The translations under genes and the position numbers were made by a program. Shown in pieces: positions 21,367 through 31,993 of a stretch of 64,000 nucleotides of DNA. The notes under the pieces are model-generated. The model was not told the DNA's origin, did not search any database, and saw only the letters and a list, made by a program, of their open reading frames with translations. The stretch spans positions 217,308,744 to 217,372,743 of the forward strand of contig NC_089493.1 of the NCBI RefSeq assembly GCF_036850765.1, read 5' to 3'. Each line of letters begins with the position of its first letter. Positions within the stretch are counted from its first letter, which is position 1. Origin of the DNA: Saccopteryx bilineata (Eukaryota; Chordata; Mammalia; Chiroptera; Emballonuridae).

Positions 21367-21784
21367 TGACCTGTGGTGGCGCAGTGGATCAAGCATCAAC
21401 CTGGAATACTGAGGTCACTGGTTCAAAACCCTGGGCTTGCCCGGTCAAGGCACATATGGGAGTTGATGCTTCCTGCTCCTCCCCCCTTCTCTCTCTGTCT
21501 CTCTTCTCTAAAATGAATAAATATATAAATAATATTTTTGGTGGTTACCAGGGGTGGGGGGAGGGAGGACATGGGAGGGAGGGAGGGAGAGAGAGAGTTA
21601 GGGGGAGGGGGAGGGGCACAGAGAACTAGATAGAGGGTGGCGGAGGACAATCTGACTTTGGGCGAGGGGTACGCAACATAATTTAATGACAAAATAACCT
21701 AGACATGTTTTCTTTGAATATATGTACCCTGATTTATTAATGTCATCCCATTACCATTAATAAAAATTTATTAAAAAAAAAAAA
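21367..21784 (+). mobile_element. SINE joined to an L1 3' UTR: chimeric retrotransposon copy
   Basis: The left 160 bases are a tRNA-SINE (GTGGTGGCGCAGTGG head, CTCTAAAATGAATAAATA end). From about 21538 the sequence becomes an L1 3' UTR: GGTTACCAGGGGTGGGG, a G/A-rich tract, then TATGTACCCTGATTTAT..AATGTCA and a poly-A. The same 3' UTR occurs, complemented, at 43070-43310. One perfect 12-bp duplication AAGAATGGCATT (21355-21366, 21785-21796) encloses the composite, so both parts most likely entered together. Confidence 0.85.
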
Positions 21785-21796
21785 AAGAATGGCATT

Positions 21797-22325
21797 CCAC
21801 AATAAAGATGAAAAACCTGATCCCTAATAATGTCATTGAACCATTAAGCTAGACACCCTCCCTAGAACCACTGTTTCAAGATTTCTTTTTATGTGAGAGC
21901 TTTCCTTATAGTTAAATACTTCTATCTGGCTTTTGGTTACTTGCAACCAAAAGCACACTAACTGATTATACTTTTCCTGGGATAAAAATGAAAAGGGCCA
22001 CAGGAAGAAAAAATGGATATATCAAAGGAAAATATATAGAACTCCAGAAAGTTCTTAATCACTCAGATAAAAAAAAGAAAAAAAACCAAACAGATAACTG
22101 ATTTATCAGACTTTGCCTTTCATTTTTTTTGTTTTTATCACTTATAAATATACATTGTTTTCTAAATAAAATTATAAAAATAAGAGATTTTATATATCTA
22201 TATAGATATATATAAACAGATATATAGATATCATGTAATGGGTCAATGAGTTTACAAAGTGTTCATTATTTTAAAAGAACAATCTCTCTTCCCTACCACC
22301 ATATCCTGCTTCCCAGAGGCAACTA
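21797..22325. other. AT-rich spacer, nothing assigned
   Basis: Includes a TATAGATATATA-type low-complexity run near 22190-22230. No other structure noticed. Confidence 0.5.
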
Positions 22326-22327
22326 TA

Positions 22328-22437
22328 CTGCTCACAAAAATTAGGAGATATTTCAAAATGAATATGAAGTGACAGAATATCACTTCATATTTGTGAATTA
22401 GGGAATATCACAAATATCCCCTAATTTTTGTGAGCAG
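22328..22437. mobile_element. Palindromic TA-flanked MITE, 110 bp (mariner-like)
   Basis: Ends CTGCTCACAAAAATTAGG and the exact inverse, flanked by TA (22326-22327, 22438-22439). The centre holds a second inverted pair, AATATGAAGTGA/TCACTTCATATT, so nearly the whole element could fold on itself. TA flanks fit Tc1/mariner insertion. A 74-bp copy is at 40835-40908. Confidence 0.85.
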
Positions 22438-22439
22438 TA

Positions 22440-23711
22440 TATTTTCAGATGTTTAAATTAAAACTTTTGATATCTGTCTGATAGGACTGTCATTACAAAA
22501 TACCATGAACTTAAATAACAAATTATTTTCTTATAGTTCTACAGGCAAGAAGCCCAAGATCAAAGTATCAGGTTTGGTTTCCCCTGAGGCATCTTTTATT
22601 GTGTCAAAAATGGCTGCCATTTTTGTATGCCATCTGTAAGAAGGACATGCAATTCCTGACATGGTCGCTTTGGTTTCAATGAATTCTTGTGTCTCTTTTT
22701 GTGTGTTCTTTCCTATAAAGATGCCAGTCGGATTAGGTTAGGGCTGCCCCAGAGTCCATATTATAACTTAGGTGTCTCTTTTAAAGGCCCTATCTCCAAA
22801 TACAGTTACACTCTAAGTTCTTTTTCTAACCCCCACAAATACACATACATGGCATGTGTACAAACACACACACATTCACTTTTTTCATCCTCCCAATATT
22901 ATTATTTCATAATCAATACTCAATGTTTATTTTGTATGACTGTGAATTTTACAATGAAACAATAAAGCACTTTTTTTCGTGCATAAATTTTCATTTCCCT
23001 GGAGTTAATGTCTTTTTATTTTTCTTTAATTTTCTGTTTTATCACCAATTTAACCCCAAATTGTAAAAATTGCTAAATCTATTCTCAATTTTCATTCAGA
23101 TGAAGTACTCCAGTGATGTCATCTTGAATAATTTCTGCCCGAGCATTTGAACCTGCACCAATCTGAATTTGTCACTCAAAGCCTTGAGCACAGCCAACAT
23201 CTTGGCATTGCTCTTTACCAGCATCACAGAGGTTTTGCTTTGTTTTTGTGTTAGATACTTCTTTCATGGAAACCACACCTTTAAGTTTCCTATCATACTT
23301 CCTCCTTTTAGGGAAGTGTATATTCCAGGAGCTTCCAAAGACAAATTGGGAGGCAAATGTTTTGAGACATCATAGGTCTCAAATGTCTTTATTCTAGTTT
23401 GCACTTCTTTAGCTGGGTAGAGTATTGACTTGGAAGTCATTTTTATTTCCACCAAACAGACCAATTCATAGTCTTCTAGCTTCCAGTATGTTATTAAGAA
23501 GTCATTCTGATTCTCAATACTTTGTATGTGATCTATCTATTCTCTCTGGAAGTTTACAAAATTTTCTTTCCCCAGTCTCCTCCAGCCCGTGTTCTAAAAT
23601 TTTGCTATGAGGTTTACTATATACATAACTGGGCCAAGCACTCAACCTGGAAACTTATATTCTTAAGTTCTAAGAAATGTTATTGAATTATTTTGCTGAT
23701 GATTGCTTTCC
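22440..23711. other. Spacer with a probable ancient interspersed repeat
   Basis: The part 22480-22830 (ATTACAAAATACCATGAACTTAAA.. to ..GGCCCTATCTCCAAATACAG, written with gaps) reads like a widespread old mammalian repeat, family not named with confidence. The part 22860-23711 shows no structure or motif. Confidence 0.35.
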
Positions 23712-23932
23712 CATTATTCCAGGGGTCGGGAACCTATGGCTTGCGAGCCAGATGTGGCTCTTTTGATGGCTGCATCAGGCTCGTAGACAAATCTTTAATA
23801 AAAATAATAATAACGTTAAAAATATAAAACATTCTCATGTATTACAATCCATTCATTTCCTACCACTCATGTTCATGGTTGTAGGTGGCTGGAGCCAATC
23901 ACAGCTGTCTTCCGGGACAACACCAAATTTTT

Positions 23933-24329
23933 TTTTTTTTTTTTTGCATTTTTCTGAAGCTGGAAACAGGGAGAGACAGTCAGACAGACTCCCGCATGCG
24001 CCCGACCGGGATCCCCCGGCACGCCCACCATGGGGCGATGTTCTGCCCACCAGGGGGCGATGCTCTGCCCATCCTGGGTGTTGCCATTTTGCGACCAGAG
24101 CCACTCTAGCGCCTGGGGCAGAGGCCACAGAGCCATCCCTAGTGCCCGGGCCATCTTTGCTCCAATGGAGCCTTGGCTGCGGGAGGGGAAGAGAGAGACA
24201 GAGAGGAAGGCGCGGCGGAGGGGTGGAGAAGCAAATGGGCGCTTCTCCTGTGTGCCCTGGCCGGGAATCGAACCCAGGTCCTCTGCACTCTAGGCCGACG
24301 CTCTACCGCTGAGCCAACCGGCCAGGGCC
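23933..24329 (-). mobile_element. Young long-form tRNA-SINE inside the hAT element, minus strand
   Basis: Right end GCCAACCGGCCAGGGCC and left T-run give the orientation. ACAACACCAAATTTTT is duplicated at both sides (about 23917 and 24330). It sits in the 5' non-coding part of the hAT. Confidence 0.93.
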
Positions 24330-24455
24330 ACAACACCAAATTTTTATTGGATAATGCGTTATGTACATGGGTCATTGTGAGGTCAGGAAGTAAACTTCCC
24401 TCCTTTTAATCAACTAGTCAGCTAGCTAATTGCAGAAACCCTTTTGACAAAGAAG

Positions 24456-26771
24456 ATGGCTAAAAGAAAAAAAGATGAGGAATATCGTACTTTTCAGCAG
24501 GAATAGACAGAGGAATTTGCCTTTGTGGGGAGAGCAGGTTCTGCAGTGTGTCTGATATGCAATGACAAAATTGCATCAATGAAATGGTCATATATAAAGT
24601 GGCACTTCGACACACACCATTTGCATTGAACTATCCAGCAGAGGACAGCAGGAAGAAAGCATGTCAAGAGTTACTGTGCAGAGTGCAAGCTAGTCAGCAA
24701 CAACTCAATGTTTGGACCCAAAAGGTGACTGGAATTTGGCTAGCTTTGCTGGTGCTTTAGCAATTGTGAGAAATGGAAAGCCATTCACAGATGGGGAGTA
24801 TGCCAAAACATTCATGCTTGATGTTGCCAATTAACTTTTTGATGACTTTTCAGATAAAGACAAGATAATCAAACGAATAAAAGACATGCCTCACCTGACC
24901 AGGCGGTGGCACAGTGAATAGAGGATCGGACTGGGATGCGGAAGACCCAGGTTTGAGACCCCAAGGTTGCCAGCTTGAGCGCGGGCTCATCTGGCTTGAG
25001 CAAAAAGCTCATCAGCTTGGACCAAAGGTCGCTGGCTCAAGCAAGGAGTTACTCGATCTGCTGAAGGCCCACAATCAAGGCACATATGAGAAAGCAATCA
25101 ATGAACAACTAAGGTGTCGCAACGAAAAACTGATGATTGATGCTTCTCATCTCTCTCCATTCCTGTTGGTATGTCCCTGTCTATCCCTCTCTCTGACTCT
25201 CTCTCTCTCTCTCTGTCCCTGTCTCTCTCTCTCTCTCTGTCCCTGTAAAAAAAGAAAAAAGACATGCCTCTGTTGGCAAGAACTGTTCAGGATCGTACCA
25301 CCATGATGGCAAATCAAATTGAGGCAACACAAGTGAAGAACATAAATGCAGCACCATTCTTTTCTCTCACTTTGGATGAGTCAACAGACGTAAGCCATTT
25401 ATCCCAGTTCAGTGTGATTGCAAGGTATGCTGTCGGTGACACACTACAGCTGTTTTGCCTATGAAAGAGACAACAAGAGGGGAGCATTTATTCAAGTTTT
25501 TCACTGAGTTCGCTAAAGAAAATATCTACCAATGGATAAACTTATTTCGGTGTGTACCGATGGTGCTCCGTGCATGGTGGGGAAAAACAGAGGATTTGTA
25601 CCACTTCTTCATAAACATGAAAAGAGACCCATCCTAAGTTTTCACTGCATCTACATCAGGAGGTGCTTTGTGCTCAGATGTGTGGTGAGCAGCTTGGTGA
25701 GGTGATGTCGCTGGTCATTCAGGAGGTCAACTTTATTGTTGCCCAAGCTTTAAATGATCGCCAGTTTAAAACACTGCTGGATGAAGTTGGGAATAATTAT
25801 CCTGGTCTGCTTCTGCACAGCAATGTGCATTGGTTGTCAAGAGAGAAGGTTCTCAGCCGTTTCATGGCTTGTCTGAGTGAAATCTGAACTTTTCTTGAAA
25901 TGTAAAACGTCGAGCATCCTGAGATAGCTAACACTGAGTGGCTCCTGAAATTCTATCTCATGGACATGACTGAACATCTGAACCAGCTCAATGTGAAAAT
26001 GCAAGGCGTTGGAAATACAGTCTTATCCCTTCAATAAGCCATGCTTGCATTTGAAAACAAGCTGGAACTCTTCATCGCCAACATTGAAACAGGTCGTTTA
26101 CTACACTTTGGAAAACTGGGAGAGTTTAAAGATGCATGCACAGCAAGTGACCCCACTCAACATCTTGATCTCCGGCAGCTAGCAGGCTTCACATCTAATC
26201 TCCTGCAGTCATTCAAAGCGCACTTTGGTGAATTTCATGAGCGCACTTGTCTTTTTAAGTTCATCACCCATCCACAGGGGTGTGCAATGGACAGCGCCGA
26301 CCTGAGTTACATCCCGGAGTCGCTGTCAGAGATTTTGAACTACAAGCTGCTGATGTGAAGGCCTCAGACATGTGGATGAATAAGTTCAAGTCACTGAATG
26401 AAAATTTGGAAAGACTTGCATGACAGCATGCAGAGTTGGTGAGCAAATACAAGTGGGGAGAAATGAAAAAACTTCAACCTGCGGACCAGCTGATTGTCAG
26501 AACTTGGAACGTGCTTCCCGTCACATACCACACACTGCAGCGTGTGAGTATTGCTGTGCTGACAATGTTTGGATCTATGTATGCATGTGAGCAGTCTTTC
26601 TCACATCTAAAGAACGTTAAGACCAACCTAAAATCACGTTTAATGGATGGAAGTCTCGATGCCTGCTTAACCTCACCATGTACCAACCAGCCATCAGCAA
26701 AACCATACAGCACCAGAAGTCACATAAATGGTAAGACGTACTTTATTCATCATTGGTTAGCAACAGCATAA
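24456..26771 (+). pseudogene. hAT transposase related to the GTF2IRD2 source family, multiply broken
   Basis: Starts MAKRKKDEEYRTF, with a TAG after about 16 codons. A BED-like finger follows (CLICNDK then KWHFDTHH). After the SINE, the core reads LDESTDVSHLSQF and a CTDGA-type motif altered by frame changes (CVPMVLRAW in another frame), then LHSNVHWLSREKVLSRF and the dimerisation region YACEQSFSHLKNVKTNLKS. At least five stops or frameshifts are visible (24495, about 25463, 25637, 25885, 26036). The pattern matches the transposase from which the host gene GTF2IRD2 took its tail. No sign of domestication here. Confidence 0.88.
24893..25256 (+). mobile_element. tRNA-derived SINE, 'CCTGACCAGG' family, inside the transposase gene
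   Basis: Head ACCTGACCAGGCGGTGGCAC and a CTCTCTGTCCCTGTAAAAAAA tail. A perfect 14-bp duplication AAAAGACATGCCTC (24879-24892, 25257-25270) marks an L1-type insertion. It splits the transposase frame. Confidence 0.93.
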
Positions 26772-26951
26772 CATTATTAAAAAGAATTCAGAGACTTATT
26801 GTACTTTAAAAGTGTTGGTCTTACATAAAATGCACACATTTACTTGTATTTAGTGTTAAACATATTGTATGGCTCTCACGAAATTACATTTTAAAATATG
26901 TGGCATTCATGACTCTCTCAGCCAAAAAGTTTCGCGACCCCTGTATTATTC

Positions 26952-27474
26952 TCTTCCATGACACCTATTTTCCCTATTCTTTTTCTGAAACTTCTTTTAT
27001 TCAGATGCCAGATATTTAGATTAACCTTCAAAACATCTTTTCTTTCCACTTTTTGCTCCACTTTCTTAGATTTCCTTAACATTATCATCTAACTTCTCTA
27101 CTGAGTTCTTCATTTCTGCTACATATTTTTTTTAATTTCTGAAAGCTTTTTTCTGTTCTTTCAGTTTCTTCTATAATGTTTTGCTTTTGTATAATGAATG
27201 TATTATCTTCTCTTAGTTGTTTGAATTATTAATCTTTTTATTCCCACTTTTCTCTATTTATTTGGAGTAAGGGTTTCCTGAGACCAAGACTGAGGAGCAG
27301 GTGTTTAATTGAGGAGCACATTCATAAACAATACCTTTAAGGAAGTGAGGAAGGGAGCAGTAGACCAACTGAAAAGCTAAATTGCAATGCAGTTTTAACA
27401 GCCAGTCCCACAGGGAGCTCTGGAGCTGAGATATCACTTTAGGGTTGTTCTCATTAAGGCAGGTGCACCACATC
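26952..27474. other. AT-rich spacer, nothing assigned
   Basis: T-rich with no recognised motif. An open frame on the minus strand near 27258-27473 looks accidental. Confidence 0.45.
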
Positions 27475-29085
27475 TTTTTTTCTTTCTTTCTTTCTTTTAT
27501 TTCTTCTTTCTTTAGTTCTTTATTTTTTATTACTTTCTTTAAATTACTATTAACATGGATTCAAGTGTCCCACCCAATACAACACCCTCACCCCCAACCA
27601 CATGCCCTCCATTACATCCACTTTGTCCCCTTTTCCCTAATTACTCCCCTTCCCTCTAGATTTGATGCCTATTATTTGTATCTATGTGTTATGTATATAT
27701 AATTTCACTAATCCCTTCACTTCTGATACCACTCCCTCATCCACCTTCCCTCTGACAGCTGTCCGTCTGCTCCCTGTGACCCCACCTCTGCCTCTATTCT
27801 GTTCCTCAGTTCACTTTCTTCATTAGATTCCACATATAAGTGACATCATATACTATTTTTCTTTTTCTGCCTGGCTTATCTCACTTAGCATAATAAACTC
27901 CAGGTTCATCCATGGCATCACAAAAAAAAAAAAGTTTTCCTTTTTTCATGGCCATGTAGTATTCCATCATGTATATGCACCACTGGTTTTTTATCCACTA
28001 GTACACGGATGGACACTTGAGCTGTTTACAGATCTTGGCTATTGTAAACAATGCTGCAAGGAACATGGGGGTGCATATCTTCTTTTGAATCAGTGTTTTA
28101 GGATTCTTATCATATACTCCAAAAAGTGGAATAGCTAGATTAAAAGGCAGTTTCATTTTTAATATTTTGAGGAAAGGCCATACTGTTTTCCAATAGTGGC
28201 TGCATCAGTCTGCATTCCCACCAGCAGTGCAAGAGGGTTCCCTTTTCTGCACACCCCCGCCAACACTTATTGTGTGTCAATTTGTTATTGAGCACCATTC
28301 TGACACGTGTGAGATGATATTTCACTGTGGTTTTAATTTGCATTTCTGTGATAATTAGTGACATTGAACATATTTTCATATGCCTCTTGGCCATCTGTAT
28401 GTCCTTTTTGGAGAAGTAATTATTCAGTTCCCTTTGACCATTTTTTAATTGGATTGTTTACTTTCCTGGTGCTGAATTTTAGAAATTCTTTATAAATACT
28501 AGTTATTAACCTCTTATCAGAAGTATTGGCAAATATGTTCTCCCATTGTGTGGGTTGTTTTTTTATTTTGTTAATGCTGTCTTTTGCTGTGCAAAAGCTT
28601 TTAAGTTTGATACAGTCCCATTTGTTTATTTTATCCTTTTTTTCACTTTCCCAGGAAGATATAACGGCAAAAAATATTTTTATAAGACTTATCAGAGAGT
28701 TTACTGCCTGTTTTATTCCAAGATATTTATGGTTTTGTGACTTAAATCTAAGTCTTTTATTCATTTTGAGTTTATTTTTGTGAATGTAAGTTGGTGGTCT
28801 AGTTTCATATTTTTGCAAGTATCTGTCCTGTTTTCCCAACACTATTTATTAAGGAGTCTGTCTTTACTCCATTGTATGCTCTTACCTCCTTGATCAAATA
28901 TCAATTGACCATAAGGGTGTGGATTTCCTTCTGTGTTCTCTGTTCTACTCCATTGATCTATATCCCTGTTCTTATGCCAGTACCAGGCTGTTTTGAGTAC
29001 AATGGCCTTGTAGTATAACTTGATATCAGGAAATGTGATACTTCCCACTTTGTTCTTTCTTTTCAAGATTGCTGAGACTATTTGG

Positions 29086-29095
<10 letters not shown>

Positions 29096-29118
<23 letters not shown>

Positions 29119-29476
29119 GTATTTTTCTGAAGCTGGAAATGGGGAGAGACAGTCAGACAGACTCCCGCATGCGCCCGACCAGGATCCACCCGGCACGCCC
29201 ACCAGGGGGCGATGCTCTGCCCCTCCAGGGCGTCGCTCTGCCACGACCAGAGCCACTCTAGCGCCTGGGGCAGAGGCCAAGGAGCCATCCCCAGCGCACA
29301 GGCCATCCTTGCTCCAATGGAGCCTTGGCTGCAGGAGGGGAAGAGAGAGACAGAGAGGAAGGGGGGGGGGTGGAAAAGCAAATGGGCGCTTCTCCTATGT
29401 GCCCTGGCCAGGAATCGAACCCAGGTCCCCCGCGCGCCAGGCCGACGCTCTACCACTGAGCCAACCGGCCAGGGCC
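29096..29476 (-). mobile_element. Young long-form tRNA-SINE in L1, minus strand
   Basis: The 17-base phrase TATTTGGGTTCTTTTTT is duplicated (29079 and 29477). GCCAACCGGCCAGGGCC is at the right end. The T-run is about 28 bases, which fits a recent insertion. Confidence 0.92.
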
Positions 29477-29840
29477 TATTTGGGTTCTTTTTTGGTTCCG
29501 TATAAATTTTTGGAATATTTGTCCTATATCATTGAAGTATGCCACTGACATTTTAATAGAAATGACACTGAATCTAGAGATTGCTTTGGGTAATATAGAC
29601 ATTTTAATGTTTATTCTTCCTATCCATGAACAAGGTATATGCATACACTTCTTTGTATCTTCCTTGATTTCTTTTTCCAATGTCTTATAATTCTCTTGAG
29701 TACAAGTCTTTTATCTTCTTGGTCAAATTTATTCCTAGGTACTTTATTTTTTGTTGTTGTTGCAATAGTGAAGGGGATTGTTTCCTTAATTTCTCTTTCT
29801 GATTGTTCATTGTTGGTGTATAAAAATACAACTGATTTCT

Positions 29841-30232
29841 TTTTTTTTTTGTCATTTTTCTGAAGCTGGAAACGGGGAGAGACAGTCAGACAGACTCCCA
29901 CATGCGCCCGACCGGGATCCACCTGGCACGCCCACCAGTGGCGATGCTCTGCCCACCAGGGAGCGATGCTCTGCCCCTCCGGGGCATCGCTCTGCCGTGA
30001 CCAGAGTCACTCTAGCGCCTGGGGAAGAGGCCAAGGAGCCATCCCCAGCACCCAGGCCATCTTTGCTCCAATGGAGCCTTGGCTGCGGAAGGGGAAGAGA
30101 GAGACAGAGAAGGAGGGGACGGGGGGTGGAGAAACAAATGGGCGCTTCTCCTGTGTGTCCTGGCCGGGAATCGAACCCGGGTCCCCTACATGCCAGGCCG
30201 ATGCTCTACCGCTGAGCCAACTGGCCAGGGCT
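29841..30232 (-). mobile_element. Young long-form tRNA-SINE in L1, minus strand
   Basis: TACAACTGATTTCT is duplicated at 29827-29840 and 30233-30246. The body has a GATGCTCTGCCC repeat shared with other copies. Confidence 0.92.
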
Positions 30233-30302
30233 TACAACTGATTTCTGAATATTAATTTTATATCCTGCCACATTGCCAAATTCATTTATCAGGTCTAGTA
30301 GT

Positions 30303-30356
<54 letters not shown>

Positions 30357-30693
30357 TGATAGGGACAGACAAGAAGGGAGAGATGAGAAGCATCAATTCT
30401 TTCTTGTGGCGCCTTAGTTGTTCATTGATTGCTTTCTCATATGTACCCTGACAGAAGGCTAAAGCATAACAAGTGAGCCCTTGCTCAATCCAGTGCCCTT
30501 GGTCTCAAGCCAGTGACCATGTGGTCATGTCTATAATCCCATGCTCAAGCCAGCAACCTCGTGCTCAAGCTGGTCAGTCCATCCCCAAGCCGGATGAACC
30601 CATGCTCAACCTGGCAACCTTGGGTTTCAAACCTGGGTCTTCTGAGTCCCAGTCTGATGCTCTATCCACTGCACCACCACCTGGTCAGGCAAG
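30303..30693 (-). mobile_element. 'CCTGACCAGG'-family SINE with (TG)n(AG)n tail, minus strand
   Basis: The right end CCACCACCTGGTCAGGC is the inverted head. CTAGTAGTT is repeated at both sides. On the left the SINE tail has grown into (TG)n and (AG)n runs at about 30304-30350. Confidence 0.85.
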
Positions 30694-31120
30694 ACTAGTA
30701 GTTTTTTGACTGAGACTTCATGGTTTTTTATGTACAGTATCATATCATTAGCAAATAAAAGATAGTTTTACTTCTTCTTTTCCAATTTGAATGCCTTTTA
30801 TTTCTTCAGATTCTGATTGCTGTGGCTAGGACTTCCAGAACTATGTTGAATAAGAGTGGTGTAATGGGGCACCCCTGTTTTATTCCTGATCTTAAGGGGA
30901 TTTCATTCAATTTTGTCCATTGAGTATCTTGTTGGCAGTTGGTTTTTCATATACAGCCTTTATTATTTTGAGGTATGCTCCCTGTATTCCCACTTTGCTC
31001 AAAGTTTTGATCATAAATGGGTGCTAAATTTTACCAAATGCTTTTCTGCATCTTTTGATATAATCATGTGATTTTTATCCTTCCTTTTATGTAATGAATC
31101 ACATTTATTGATTTCCAATT

Positions 31121-31544
31121 TTTTTTTTTTTTTTGCATTTTTCTGAAGCTGGAAACAGGGAGAGACAGTCAGACAGACTCCCACATGCGCCCGACCGGGA
31201 TCCACCCGGCACACCCACCAGGGGTGACGCTCTGCCCACCAGGGGGCGATGCTCTGCCCATCCTGGGCGTCGCCATGTTGCGACCCTCCTGGGCGTCGCC
31301 ATGTTGCGACCAGAGCCACTCTAGCGCCTGGGGCAGAGGCCACAGAGCCATCCCCAGCGCCTGGGCCATCTTTGCTCCAATGGAGCCTTGGCTGCGGGAG
31401 GGGAAGAGAGAGACAGAGAGGAAGGCGCGGCGGAGGGGTGGAGAAGCAAATGGGCGCTTCTCCTATGTGCCCTGGCCGGGAATCGAACCCGGGTCCTCCG
31501 CACGCTAGGCCGACGCTCTACCGCTGAGCCAACCGGCCAGGGCC
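31121..31544 (-). mobile_element. Young long-form tRNA-SINE in L1, minus strand, with internal duplication
   Basis: TTGATTTCCAATT is duplicated at 31108-31120 and 31545-31557. A direct repeat of about 27 bases, beginning TCCTGGGCGTCGCCATGTTG, occurs twice in a row near 31262-31312 and makes this copy longer than its relatives. Confidence 0.92.
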
Positions 31545-31651
31545 TTGATTTCCAATTATTGTACCAGCCTTGCCTCCCTTGAATAAATCCCACTGGATCA
31601 TGATGTATGATCTTTTTTTTTTTTTATGTATTGCTAGATCCAGTTTGCTAA

Positions 31652-31993
31652 ATTTATTTATTTATTTTTTTTTACAGGGACAGAGAGAGTCAGATAGAGG
31701 GATAGACAGGGACAGACAGACAGGAACAGAGAGAGATGAGAAGCATCAATAATCAGTTTTTTGTTGCGACACCGTAGTTGTTCACTGATTGCTTTCTCAT
31801 ATGTGCCATGACCGCGGGCCTTCAGTAGACTGAGTAATCCCCTGTTCGAGCCAGTGACCTTGGGTCCATGCTAGTGAGCTTTTTGCTCAAGCCAGATGAG
31901 CCCACGCTCAAGCTAGCAACCCCAGGGTCTCGAACCTGGGTCCTTCCGCATCCCAGTCCAATGCTCTATCCACTGCGCCACCGCCTGGTCAGG
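31652..31993 (-). mobile_element. 'CCTGACCAGG'-family SINE in L1, minus strand
   Basis: CAGTTTGCTAA is duplicated at 31641-31651 and 31994-32004. The head reads, inverted, GCCTGACCAGGCGGTGGCGC. Confidence 0.92.

Larger units (their letters stand above)
23720..26943 (+). mobile_element. hAT DNA transposon (GTF2IRD2/Charlie-like), with two SINE insertions
   Basis: Ends are CAGGGGTCGGGAA at the left and, inverted, CAGGGGTCGCGAA at the right. The 8-bp duplication is CATTATTC (23712-23719) versus TATTATTC (26944-26951), one C/T difference. Removing the SINEs at 23933-24329 and 24893-25256 leaves about 2.4 kb. The transposase gene (24456-26771) carries many more breaks than the element at 12748, so this copy is older or faster decaying. 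Confidence 0.92.
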
